64,000 nt of DNA, from the NCBI RefSeq assembly GCF_000953855.2, contig NZ_DF970270.1:1-64000 (forward strand), read 5' to 3'. A program made the translations under genes and the position numbers. This document shows, one piece after another, positions 15,057-23,307 of the stretch. How positions within the stretch are numbered: position 1 is the first letter of the stretch; the number at the start of each line of letters is the position of its first letter. This DNA comes from Mizugakiibacter sediminis (GTDB lineage: Bacteria; Pseudomonadota; Gammaproteobacteria; Xanthomonadales; Rhodanobacteraceae). The notes beneath the pieces were generated by a model. The model searched no databases, had not been told where the DNA came from, and worked only from the letters and a program-made list of their open reading frames with translations.

Positions 15057-16541
15057 ATGAGCTACCACGACCTGCGCGAATTCCTGCAAGCCCTCGAGGC
15101 CCGCGGCCAGCTGAAACGGGTGACGGTGCCTGTCGACACCCGCCACGAGCTGACCGCGTTCTGCCAGCGAGTGCAGAAGCGTGGCGGCCCGGCCCTGCTG
15201 TTCGAGCGCGCCGGCGGCAGCCGCCTGCCCTTCCTCGGCAACCTGTTCGGCAGCGTCGAGCGCATCGAGATGGCGGTCGGCGGGCGTCCGCTGGCCTCGC
15301 TGCGCGAGCTGGGCGAGCTGCTGGCGGCGCTGAAGGAGCCGCGCTGGCCGGGCAGCCTGCGCGAAGCGCTGGGCGCGCTGCCGGCCTATGCGCAGCTGGC
15401 GCACGTGGCGCCGCGTCAGGTCGACACGGCCGCCTTCCAGGAGCACGTGCGCGAAGGCGCGGACGTGGACCTCGCCGAACTGCCGATCCAGACCTGCTGG
15501 CCGGAGGATGCCGGCCCGCTGATCACGCTGGGCCTGGTGATCACCCGCAGCGAGCGCCTCGGCCGCCAGAACATCGGCATCTACCGCATGCAGGTGCTCG
15601 GCCCCAACCGCGTGATCATGCGCTGGCTGGCGCACCGCGGCGGCGCGCAGGACTACGCCGAATGGCGCGAGCGCCGTCCGAACGAGCCGTTTCCGCTGTC
15701 GGTGGCGATCGGCGCCGACCCCGCCACCACGCTGGCCGCGGTGGCGCCGGTGCCGGACACGCTGTCGGAGCACGAGTTCGCCGGCCTGCTGCGCGGCAAG
15801 CGCGGCCAGGTGGTGCGCTCGACGCTGACCGGCCTCGACCTGCCGGCCTCCGCCGAGATCGTGCTGGAAGGCCACATCCATCCGGGCGACACCGCGCTGG
15901 AAGGCCCGTTCGGCGACCACACCGGCTACTACAACGCGCAGGACCACTTCCCGGTGTTCACCATCGATCGCGTCAGCCGCCGCAGCGACGCGATCTACCA
16001 GGGCAGCTGGATGGGCCGCTCGCCGCACGACGAGCCGTCGATGCTGGCGATGGCGCTGAACGAGCTGTTCGTGCCGATCCTGCGCCGCATCTTTCCCGAG
16101 ATCGTCGACTTCCACCTGCCGCCGGCGGCGTGCTCCTACCGCGTCGCCGTGGTCAGCATCCGCAAGCGCTACCCGGGCCACGCGCGCCGCGTGATGTTCG
16201 CGGTGTGGTCGTACCTGCGCCAGTTCACCTATACCAAGTTCGTGATCGTCACCGACGACGACATCGACGTGCGCAACTGGGACGAGGTGCTGTGGGCGGT
16301 GTCGACGCGTGTCGATCCGGCGCGCGACACCCTGCTGGTCGATCGCACGCCGGTCGACTATCTCGACTTCGCCAGCCCGCAGAGCAATCTCGGCGGCAAG
16401 CTCGGCATCGACGCCACGAACAAATGGCCCGACGAGACCGACCGCACCTGGGGCCGGCCGATCCGCGCCGATGCCGCCGTCGAGCAGCGCGTCGACGCCC
16501 TGATGCGCGAGGTGTTCGGCGCCGTTGACGCATGTCAATGA
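15057..16541 (+). CDS. ubiD: 3-octaprenyl-4-hydroxybenzoate decarboxylase UbiD
   Basis: UbiD decarboxylates the prenylated 4-hydroxybenzoate intermediate of ubiquinone synthesis using prenylated FMN made by UbiX. The 494-aa length and the motifs [42 protein letters not shown] and the catalytic-region [12 protein letters not shown] are typical. ATG 15057 is used; the frame stays open upstream without support. ubiX is not in the window. The gene begins a + strand ubiD-ubiU-ubiV run, tying decarboxylation to the oxygen-independent hydroxylation genes downstream. Confidence 0.96.
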   Translation: MSYHDLREFLQALEARGQLKRVTVPVDTRHELTAFCQRVQKRGGPALLFERAGGSRLPFLGNLFGSVERIEMAVGGRPLASLRELGELLAALKEPRWPGSLREALGALPAYAQLAHVAPRQVDTAAFQEHVREGADVDLAELPIQTCWPEDAGPLITLGLVITRSERLGRQNIGIYRMQVLGPNRVIMRWLAHRGGAQDYAEWRERRPNEPFPLSVAIGADPATTLAAVAPVPDTLSEHEFAGLLRGKRGQVVRSTLTGLDLPASAEIVLEGHIHPGDTALEGPFGDHTGYYNAQDHFPVFTIDRVSRRSDAIYQGSWMGRSPHDEPSMLAMALNELFVPILRRIFPEIVDFHLPPAACSYRVAVVSIRKRYPGHARRVMFAVWSYLRQFTYTKFVIVTDDDIDVRNWDEVLWAVSTRVDPARDTLLVDRTPVDYLDFASPQSNLGGKLGIDATNKWPDETDRTWGRPIRADAAVEQRVDALMREVFGAVDACQ

Positions 16542-16602
16542 GGCTCGCAGGCCGCGTGATTACGCTGCGCGGGCACCGCCCGGTGTGCGCAGGGAAACCA
16601 CG

Positions 16603-17598
16603 ATGCAGCTGATCTGCCCCGCCGGCAGCCTGCCTTCGCTGCAGGCCGCCATCGACCACGGCGCCGACGCGGTGTACGTCGGCTTCCGCGACGAAACCAA
16701 TGCGCGCGCGTTTCCCGGTCTGAACTTCGACGACCCCGACCTGCACGCCGGCGCCGCTTACGCGCACGCGCGCGGCCGCAAGCTGTACGTCGCGCTGAAC
16801 ACCTATCCGACGCCGGCCGGCCTGCCGCGCTGGCAGGAAGCGGTGGACCGCGCCGCCGACCTCGGCGCGGATGCGCTGATCGTCGCCGAGATGGCGGTAC
16901 TGGAGTACGCGACGAAGCGCTATCCGAAGATGGCGCGCCACCTGTCCGTGCAGGGCTCGGCCACCACCCGCGCGGCGCTGCAGTTCTACTACGAGGAATA
17001 CGGCATCGCCCGCGCGGTGCTGCCGCGCGTGCTGGCGATCCAGCAGGTCGAGCGTCTCGCCGAGAAGACGCCGGTGCCGCTGGAAACCTTCGCCTTCGGC
17101 AGCCTGTGCATCATGGTCGAGGGGCGCTGCCAGCTCTCCAGCTACACCACCGGCGTGTCGCCGAACCGCCACGGCGTGTGTTCGCCGGCCAGCCACGTGC
17201 GCTGGGGCGAGGAACCGGACGGCCGCACCGCGCGCCTCAACGACGTGCTGATCGACAAGTTCGCCGAAGGCGAGCCCGCCGGCTATCCGGTGGTGTGCAA
17301 GGGCCGCTACTACGTCAATGGCGAGGTGTTCCACGCGCTGGAGGAGCCGACCAGCCTGAATACGCTCGACCTGCTGCCGCGGCTCGCCTCCAGCGGCATC
17401 GCCGCGCTGAAGATCGAGGGGCGGCAGCGCAGCCCCGCCTATGTCGCTACCGTCACCGGCGTGTGGCGCAAGGCGATCGACCGCGTGATGAAGATGCGCG
17501 AGAGCTTCCGCGTCGAGAGCGCCTGGCAGAAGGATCTGTCGCGCGTCGCCGAAGGCACGCAGACCACGCTCGGCCCCTACCACCGTCCCTGGCATTGA
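16603..17598 (+). CDS. ubiU: Oxygen-independent ubiquinone hydroxylation protein UbiU
   Basis: UbiU is a U32-peptidase-family protein that, with UbiV, hydroxylates ubiquinone precursors without oxygen, using prephenate as hydroxyl donor in the E. coli system. With the start at ATG 16603, Cys169, Cys176, Cys193 and Cys232 fall at the positions known to hold the [4Fe-4S] cluster in E. coli UbiU, which supports both function and start. Other motifs are [15 protein letters not shown] and [14 protein letters not shown]. The stop is seven bases from the ubiV start, so the pair is surely cotranscribed. Confidence 0.94.
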   Translation: MQLICPAGSLPSLQAAIDHGADAVYVGFRDETNARAFPGLNFDDPDLHAGAAYAHARGRKLYVALNTYPTPAGLPRWQEAVDRAADLGADALIVAEMAVLEYATKRYPKMARHLSVQGSATTRAALQFYYEEYGIARAVLPRVLAIQQVERLAEKTPVPLETFAFGSLCIMVEGRCQLSSYTTGVSPNRHGVCSPASHVRWGEEPDGRTARLNDVLIDKFAEGEPAGYPVVCKGRYYVNGEVFHALEEPTSLNTLDLLPRLASSGIAALKIEGRQRSPAYVATVTGVWRKAIDRVMKMRESFRVESAWQKDLSRVAEGTQTTLGPYHRPWH

Positions 17599-17605
17599 GG
17601 TTCGC

Positions 17606-18478
17606 ATGCGCCTGACCCTGGGCCCTATCCAGTATTTCTGGCCGCGCCTGCGCGTGCTCGAGTTCTATGCCGAAATGGCGCAGCTGACGCTGGACACGAT
17701 CTATCTCGGCGAGACCGTGTGCAGCAAGCGCCGCGAGCTGCGCGGCGCCGACTGGCTGGAGCTGGCGCGCGAGCTCGCCGCGACCGGCAAGCAGGTGGTG
17801 CTGTCGACGCTGACCCTGCTGGAGGCGGAGTCGGAGCTGTCCAGCGCCAAGCGCATCGTCGAGAACGGCGAGTTCATGGTCGAGGCCAACGACATGTCGG
17901 CCGTGCAGCTGCTGCGCGAGCGCCGCCTGCCGTTCGTGGTCGGCCCCGGCGTGAACGTCTACAACCAGCGCGTGCTGGCGACGATGACGCGCTCGGGCAT
18001 GCAGCGCTGGGTGCTCGGCGTCGAGCAGGGCCGCGACCTGCTGCACGAGATGCGCGAGCACGCGGCGGCGGAATCCATCGCCATGCCCGAGGTCGAGGTG
18101 ATCGCCTGGGGCCGGCTGCCGCTGTCGTATTCCGCGCGCTGCTTCACCGCGCGCGCCTACAACGTACCGAAGGACGACTGCGGCTTCCGCTGCATCAACC
18201 ATCCCGACGGCATGCCGCTGACCACGCGCGAGGGCGAGCCCTTCCTCAACATCAACGGCGTGCAGGTGCAGAGCGCCAAGGTCTGCGACCTCGCTCCCGA
18301 GCTGCCCGAACTGGCCGCTGCCGGCGTCGACCTGCTGCGCCTGTACCCGCAGTCGGAAGGCACCGCGGACGCGGTGCGCCGCTTCCGCGCCGCGATCGAC
18401 AGCGGTGTCGCGCCGTCAGAGCGCGTCGGCGACTGCAACGGCTACTGGCACGGCGGCGCGGGCATGGCCACGCTTTGA
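17606..18478 (+). CDS. ubiV: Oxygen-independent ubiquinone hydroxylation protein UbiV
   Basis: This is the partner of UbiU in anaerobic ubiquinone synthesis, also a U32-family iron-sulfur protein. Four cysteines at residues 39, 179, 192 and 196 (TVCSKRRE and [20 protein letters not shown]) give the cluster-binding pattern. The 290-aa length is normal. It ends 90 bp from the end of the convergent chorismate mutase-UbiT fusion gene. That short gap contains G/C-rich inverted sequence that may terminate both. Confidence 0.94.
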   Translation: MRLTLGPIQYFWPRLRVLEFYAEMAQLTLDTIYLGETVCSKRRELRGADWLELARELAATGKQVVLSTLTLLEAESELSSAKRIVENGEFMVEANDMSAVQLLRERRLPFVVGPGVNVYNQRVLATMTRSGMQRWVLGVEQGRDLLHEMREHAAAESIAMPEVEVIAWGRLPLSYSARCFTARAYNVPKDDCGFRCINHPDGMPLTTREGEPFLNINGVQVQSAKVCDLAPELPELAAAGVDLLRLYPQSEGTADAVRRFRAAIDSGVAPSERVGDCNGYWHGGAGMATL

Positions 18479-18567
18479 GCCCTCCGCGCGGCGGAGGGGG
18501 CGGAAACGCGCCGCCAGGGGAATCGCCGCAAACGCTACTCGGTACGCGGCCTCGCCGCGCGCGGAGT

Positions 18568-19419
18568 TCAGGCAGCCTTGCCGCGATAGGCGTCGCGCGC
18601 GGCGGCCGCGAAGCGCGCGCTGCGGTTCAGCAGAATGCGCAGCGCGAGCGGCAGGCTCTCCCAGGGCAGCTGGTCGAGCAGGTTGCGCGCGGTCAGGCCG
18701 AGTTCGGTATCGCCGGTCACGGCCAGGCGGCGCTGGAAGAACAGCGTGTCCGGGTCTTCCATCCGGCTGGCCAGCAGCAGGAACTCGATCGCCTTGCCGC
18801 GCACCGCCGCCTCCGCCTCGGTACCGGGCGCGCAGGCGTGCAGACGCGTGTCGTCGCCCTCCAGCACCCAGCGCAGGTTGAGGTCGGTCACCTCGATCGC
18901 CAGCCGGCGTCCGCGCATGAAGGCGAGCTTGCCGGCGCGCTGCGGCGCAGCCAGCACGTGATTCACCGCGGCTTCCAGCAGGCGCGCGTGCCACGCGTAG
19001 GGCACGGCACGCAGCGGCACGGCCAGCCGCTCCGGCGGCGGCAGCAGGCGCAGCAGTCGCATGGCGGGGTCTCCGGCGTCGGGAAGGCGGACCATAGCGG
19101 GTAGCCGCGGGGCGCCGCCCTGATCCAGGTCAGGCCGCCGCTGCAGCTCCACCGCGCTATCGACGGCCGCACGCAGCAGGCGTTCACCGTCCTCTGCCGC
19201 GAGCCCACGTCGCTGCGCCCGCGAGCGTGCACGTTCCAGCACCGCGCCTTCCCGCGCCTCGTCGCGTATCGCCAGACCGAAGGCGCGTTTGCAGGCGCCG
19301 ATCCCGCGCACGATGCGCTGGCGCAATGCCAGCAGGTCCACCAGCGCGTCGTCGATGGCGTCGAGCACGCCGCGGCGCAGGCGCAGGGTCAGCGGAATCG
19401 CTTCGCGTTCGGTCGGCAT
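18568..19419 (-). CDS. Chorismate mutase-UbiT (SCP2) fusion protein
   Basis: Residues ~11-95 are an AroQ-type chorismate mutase. Arg16, Arg33, Lys44, Arg56 and Glu57 keep the spacing of E. coli Arg11, Arg28, Lys39, Arg51 and Glu52, and DSAVELQ (87-93) matches the last active-site helix with Gln one position off. Residues ~120-235 are an SCP2-like lipid-binding domain (LAFMRGRRLAIEVTDLNLRW) as in UbiT, the accessory protein of UbiU/UbiV. Chorismate mutase makes prephenate, reported as the hydroxyl donor for this pathway, so the fusion could supply it in place. ATG 19419 (283 aa) is preferred to 19479. It converges on ubiV. Confidence 0.85.
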   Translation of the reverse strand: MPTEREAIPLTLRLRRGVLDAIDDALVDLLALRQRIVRGIGACKRAFGLAIRDEAREGAVLERARSRAQRRGLAAEDGERLLRAAVDSAVELQRRPDLDQGGAPRLPAMVRLPDAGDPAMRLLRLLPPPERLAVPLRAVPYAWHARLLEAAVNHVLAAPQRAGKLAFMRGRRLAIEVTDLNLRWVLEGDDTRLHACAPGTEAEAAVRGKAIEFLLLASRMEDPDTLFFQRRLAVTGDTELGLTARNLLDQLPWESLPLALRILLNRSARFAAAARDAYRGKAA

Positions 19420-19495
19420 CGGCGGTCTCCGCGCGCATGGATACTCCAGCCGCGCGCCTCCCGCCTTGCCGCACGTCAAGCCGGCCAGGCTCGGC

Positions 19496-19960
19496 TTACT
19501 TGCCTGCCCCCTCCTTGGCGGCCGGCAGCTTCATCGCATTCGGATCGTAGGTGCAGCCCGGATAGACCGTGGCGATCTCCGCGATGTTCGGGCTGACGCA
19601 GGCGTACTGCACGGTCGGCTTGCCGTCGGCGCCCTTCACCACCCTGGGCAGGAAGCGCACGAAGGCGTTGTCCACGCCGATCGCGCCGGTGAACTTGATG
19701 GTGATCACGCCGCCGTGGCCGACGAACACCGCCTGGATCTCCTCGGTGGTGAGCGTGTACGGCGGCCCCATGTTGACGTCGCGGTTGCGCTCGGGCGGCG
19801 TCGAGCTGTTGAGGATGGCGTTCGCCACCGACTGCTTGGTGGTCGCCACCAGTAGCGAGTCGAGCGCCAGCCGCAGGGCTTCCGGCTTCAGCGCGGCGGA
19901 GGCGGTGCCGGCGGCCAGCAGGGCCGCGGCGGCGATGGAGGCGGTCAGCGTGCGGGTCAT
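19496..19960 (-). CDS. Secreted protein with pilin-like C-terminal domain
   Basis: The 154-aa product has a clear Sec signal peptide (MTRTLTASIAAAALLAAG, cleavage after TASA). The mature part has a helical start and a beta-rich end: GVITIKFTGAIGVDNAFVRF, then VQYACVSPN and a final cysteine in GCTYD. The last section resembles the globular domain of PilA-type pilins, including the Cys pair near the end. It lacks the class III pilin leader and hydrophobic helix, so it is not an ordinary pilin. It lies 23 bp after gcdH on the same strand; start choice rests on the signal peptide. Confidence 0.6.
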   Translation of the reverse strand: MTRTLTASIAAAALLAAGTASAALKPEALRLALDSLLVATTKQSVANAILNSSTPPERNRDVNMGPPYTLTTEEIQAVFVGHGGVITIKFTGAIGVDNAFVRFLPRVVKGADGKPTVQYACVSPNIAEIATVYPGCTYDPNAMKLPAAKEGAGK

Positions 19961-19983
19961 CTCGGTCTCCTGCCGTTCGGCAC

Positions 19984-21153
19984 TCAGAACGCGTTGATGC
20001 CGGTAAGTTCGCGGCCGACCACCAGCTGGTGCACGGTCTCGGTGCCCTCGTAGGTGATCACGGACTCCAGGTTCAGCGCGTGACGGATCGCGGCGTGCTC
20101 GGTGGTGATGCCGGCGCCGCCGAGGATGTCGCGGCACTCGCGGGCGATGTCCAGCGCCATGCGCACGTTGTTCCACTTCGCCAGCGACACCTGGGTCGGC
20201 TGCATGGCGCCCTTGTCCTTGAGGCGGCCGAGCTGCAGCGACAGCAACTGCGCCGTGGTGATGCGGCGGGCCATGTCGGCCAGCTTGAGCTGGATCGCCT
20301 GGTTGGCGGCGAGCTTGCGGCCGAACAGCACGCGCTCCTGGGTGTAATCCAGCACTTCCTTCAGGCAGGCCTGGGCGGCGCCGATCGGCCCCCAGGTGAT
20401 GCCGTAGCGGGCCTGGGTCAGGCAGCCCAGCGGGCCCTTCAGACCCTTCACGTTGGGCAGGCGGTTGGCCTCGGGCACGCGCACGTTGTCGAAGAACAGC
20501 GCCGAGGTCACCGAGGCGCGCAGGCTCATCTTCTTGTGCACTTCCTGCGCGGTGAAGCCCTTGCTGTCGGTGGGCACGATGAAGCCCTGGATGCCGTCCT
20601 CGGTCTGCGCCCAGACGATGGCGATGTGCGCGAGGTTGCCGTTGGTGATCCACATCTTCGCGCCGTTGATCACCCAGTCGCCGCCGTCCTTGCGCGCGTG
20701 GGTCTTCATGTTGGCGGGATCGGAGCCGCCGTGCGGTTCGGTCAGGCCGAAGCAGCCGATGACCTCGCCCGCCGCCATCTTCGGCAGGTAGTGCAGCTTC
20801 TGTTCTTCGCTGCCGTAGGCGTAGATCGGATACATGCACAACGAGCTCTGCACCGAGGCGAAGCTGCGCAGGCCGGAATCGCCGCGCTCCAGCTCCTGGC
20901 AGATCAGGCCGTAGCTGACGCCGCTCATGCCGGCGCAGCCGTACTTCTCGGGAATGGTCGCGCCGAGCAGGCCGAGCGCGGCGATCTCCGGGATCAGCTC
21001 CCTGGGGAAGCGCGCCTGGTCGAAACAGTCGCCGATGATCGGCAGCACCTTCTCGTCGACGAAACGCCCCACCGTGTCCTGCACCATGCGCTCCTCGTCG
21101 GTCAGCAGCGCACGCACGTCGTAGAGGTCGAGGGGGTTCAGGCTGGCGGCCAT
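19984..21153 (-). CDS. gcdH: Glutaryl-CoA dehydrogenase
   Basis: This acyl-CoA dehydrogenase oxidatively decarboxylates glutaryl-CoA to crotonyl-CoA in lysine and tryptophan breakdown. Family features are FGLTEPHGGSDPANMKT, KMWITNGNLAHIAIVWAQ, the FAD/substrate block ITWGPIGAAQACL and the catalytic glutamate in ITYEGTETVHQL near the C-terminus. The 389-aa length from ATG 21153 fits the family; the upstream extension is not supported. The ALDH7 enzyme at 6318 acts earlier on one lysine route, but the two are not linked in an operon. Confidence 0.93.
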   Translation of the reverse strand: MAASLNPLDLYDVRALLTDEERMVQDTVGRFVDEKVLPIIGDCFDQARFPRELIPEIAALGLLGATIPEKYGCAGMSGVSYGLICQELERGDSGLRSFASVQSSLCMYPIYAYGSEEQKLHYLPKMAAGEVIGCFGLTEPHGGSDPANMKTHARKDGGDWVINGAKMWITNGNLAHIAIVWAQTEDGIQGFIVPTDSKGFTAQEVHKKMSLRASVTSALFFDNVRVPEANRLPNVKGLKGPLGCLTQARYGITWGPIGAAQACLKEVLDYTQERVLFGRKLAANQAIQLKLADMARRITTAQLLSLQLGRLKDKGAMQPTQVSLAKWNNVRMALDIARECRDILGGAGITTEHAAIRHALNLESVITYEGTETVHQLVVGRELTGINAF

Positions 21154-21231
21154 TGCGGGTTCCCGGCGGAAGGTGAAAGCCGCCATTCTACCGGCGCCGC
21201 CGCCGGGGGTCACGGCGGGGCGCGACGGCGC

Positions 21232-22158
21232 TCAGCCGGCGTTGCGCACGCCGTGCGGGACGTGGCCGGCGGCGACGTGGCGACTGGCCGATTCGACGTT
21301 GGCGCGCAGGTCGTCGAAGAAGATGTCGGCGCCGAAGGCCTTCAGGAACGGCCCCTTGTCGCGCCCGCCGAGGAACAGCGCCTCGTCGATACGCACCCCC
21401 CACTGGCGCAGGGTGCGGATCACGCGCTCGTGGGCCGGCGCCGAGCGCGCCGTGACCAGCGCGGTGCGGATCGGCGCGTCCTCGGCGGGGAACGCGGCCT
21501 GCAGGCGGCACAGCGCGGCGAGGAAACCGCGGAACGGCCCGCCCGAGAGCGGCTCGCCGGCACGCTCGGCCTCGAGGCGGTGGAACGCCTCCAGCCCCTG
21601 CTCGTGCGAGACGCGCTCGGACTCGTCGCCGAACAGCACCGCGTCGCCGTCGAAGGCGATGCGCAGCTGCGCGGAGGTGTCGCCGGCCGCCCGCGCCGGC
21701 AGGATGGTCGCCGCCGCCACGCCGGCGTCGAGCGCGCGCGCCACGTCCTCGGCGTTGGCGGACAGGAACAGGTCGGCGCCGAACGGCTGTACGTAGTCGG
21801 AGGTCGGCGCGCCGCTGGTGAATGCCGCGCGCACGATGTCCAGGCCGTAGTGCTTGATCGAGTTGAAGATGCGCAGGCCGGTGTCGCCGGAATTGCGCGA
21901 CAGCAGGATCACCTCGACGCGCGGCGCCGCCGGCGAGCGGCTGTTCAGCGCCAGCAGCTTGCGCACCAGCGGGAAGGCCACGCCCGGCGGCAGCACCTCG
22001 TCCTCGTGCTCGATCTGGTAGCGCCGGTAGGCGTCCAGCCCCTCGCGCTCGAACAGCGCGTGGCTGTCGCCGAGATCGAACAGCGCGCGCGAGGAGATCG
22101 CCACGACCAGACGGTCGTCCCGCACGGATTCGGGGGCATGCACGTTGGGCGCGGCCAT
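21232..22158 (-). CDS. 5'-nucleotidase (cN-I family)
   Basis: The 308-aa protein matches the 5'-nucleotidase family that includes cytosolic nucleotidase I: LVVAISSRALFDL with the nucleophile region, VILLSRNSGDTGLRIFNSI, the acidic block RIAFDGDAVLFGDESE, and the final FLGGRDKGPFLKAFGADIFFDD block. These enzymes dephosphorylate nucleoside monophosphates such as AMP or IMP in the cytoplasm. It follows nadK on the same strand after a 126-bp gap rich in repeats, so cotranscription is possible. Substrate preference cannot be read from sequence. Confidence 0.85.
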   Translation of the reverse strand: MAAPNVHAPESVRDDRLVVAISSRALFDLGDSHALFEREGLDAYRRYQIEHEDEVLPPGVAFPLVRKLLALNSRSPAAPRVEVILLSRNSGDTGLRIFNSIKHYGLDIVRAAFTSGAPTSDYVQPFGADLFLSANAEDVARALDAGVAAATILPARAAGDTSAQLRIAFDGDAVLFGDESERVSHEQGLEAFHRLEAERAGEPLSGGPFRGFLAALCRLQAAFPAEDAPIRTALVTARSAPAHERVIRTLRQWGVRIDEALFLGGRDKGPFLKAFGADIFFDDLRANVESASRHVAAGHVPHGVRNAG

Positions 22159-22170
22159 GCGTCAAGTGTA

Positions 22171-22284
22171 GCGTCGGGAGGGAGCGGCGAGCAGGGCGCG
22201 GGGTCGAGGGAGCCGGGTAAAGGGAGCGGCCAATGCGTTGTCGTCGCAGCCTCGTCCCCCGCTCCCTGCTCCATCCCCCCGCCC
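22171..22284. repeat. G-rich/C-rich inverted intergenic repeat
   Basis: The gap between nadK and the 5'-nucleotidase holds a G-rich left arm (GGGAGGGAGCGGCGAGCAGG near 22172) and a C-rich right arm (CCCCGCTCCCTGCTCC near 22258) that are imperfect inverted copies. Part of the left side, GGGTAAAGGGA near 22214, recurs near 28276 upstream of gdhB. It belongs to the same general class as the repeats at 7855 and 58854. Confidence 0.5.
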
Positions 22285-23049
22285 CTAAAGCACGAACTGC
22301 TCGTCCAGGATGCGTTGCTCCAGCCGGTGGTCGGCGTCGAACAGCAGGGTGACGCGGTGTTCGCGCGCTTCGGCGATTTCGACGTCGGCGACGTCGCGCA
22401 CCTCGATGAAATCGGCGGTGGCGCTGACCGGCCGGTTGCGCGGGTCGCGCACGCGGAAGCGCACTTCGGTGGTCGCCGGCAGGATCGCGCCGCGCCAGCG
22501 CCGCGGCCGGAACGGGCTGATCGGCGTCAGCGCCAGCACGTTGGCGTCCAGCGGCAGGATCGGCCCGTGCGCGGACAGGTTGTAGGCGGTGGAACCGGCG
22601 GGCGTCGACACCAGGATGCCGTCGCAGACCAGTTCGGCCAGCTTCACCGCGCCGTCCAGCGATACTTCCAGGTGCGCGGCCTGGTTGGTCTGCCGCAACA
22701 GCGACACCTCGTTGAAGGCCAGCGCCTCGTGGCGCCTGCCGGCGGCGTCGGTGGCGCGCATCGCCAGCGGGTGCAGCGTCGCCGGATGCGCCGTCGCCAG
22801 GCGCTCGCGCAAGCCGTCGGCGTGGTAGCGGTTCATCAGGAAGCCGACACGACCGAACTTCATGCCATAGACCGGCAGGCGGCGCGCGAACGGCTGGTGC
22901 AGCGTGCGCAGCATGAAGCCGTCGCCGCCCAGCGCCACCACCACGTCGGCCTCTTCCACCGGCACGTCGCCATAACGGCGCGCCAGCTCGGCGCGCGCGC
23001 CCTGCGCCTCGGCGGTGGGGTTGGCGACGAAGGCGATGCGTTGCGACAT
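22285..23049 (-). CDS. nadK: NAD kinase
   Basis: The enzyme phosphorylates NAD to NADP in the cytoplasm. It shows the GGDGFMLR motif near residue 42, AFNEVSLLR near residue 112, and the substrate-binding [17 protein letters not shown] block, with the family's C-terminal beta-rich domain. The 254-aa length is on the short side for the family but typical of xanthomonad-type NadK. ATG 23049 starts [13 protein letters not shown], a normal first strand. Confidence 0.93.
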   Translation of the reverse strand: MSQRIAFVANPTAEAQGARAELARRYGDVPVEEADVVVALGGDGFMLRTLHQPFARRLPVYGMKFGRVGFLMNRYHADGLRERLATAHPATLHPLAMRATDAAGRRHEALAFNEVSLLRQTNQAAHLEVSLDGAVKLAELVCDGILVSTPAGSTAYNLSAHGPILPLDANVLALTPISPFRPRRWRGAILPATTEVRFRVRDPRNRPVSATADFIEVRDVADVEIAEAREHRVTLLFDADHRLEQRILDEQFVL

Positions 23050-23307
23050 GCGGCTTCCCCGCTGGGACGACGGCGCATGTTAGCTCACCACCGGGGCGGC
23101 ATCGCGAGCCCGCCCCGCGCGCCGCCGAAACGGCGCCGGCGCGCGCTGCGCTTCGGGCACATCTCGCACCAGCCTGCGCGCAGGCGACCGCGACGCGCGT
23201 CGCAACGTGCATCGGCGCGCCGGTCGCGGGCACGCTCGCCCCTGCCGGCGCGGGGTGATGCGACCCTGTGGCGGGAGCCTGCCTGCAATCCCTGAGCGGG
23301 CGGCGGA
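23050..23307. other. 258-bp gap between gdhB end and nadK start
   Basis: The sequence is very GC-rich and holds no credible gene, RNA or clear terminator. The nadK promoter should lie in it but no convincing -35/-10 pair is seen. Confidence 0.5.
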
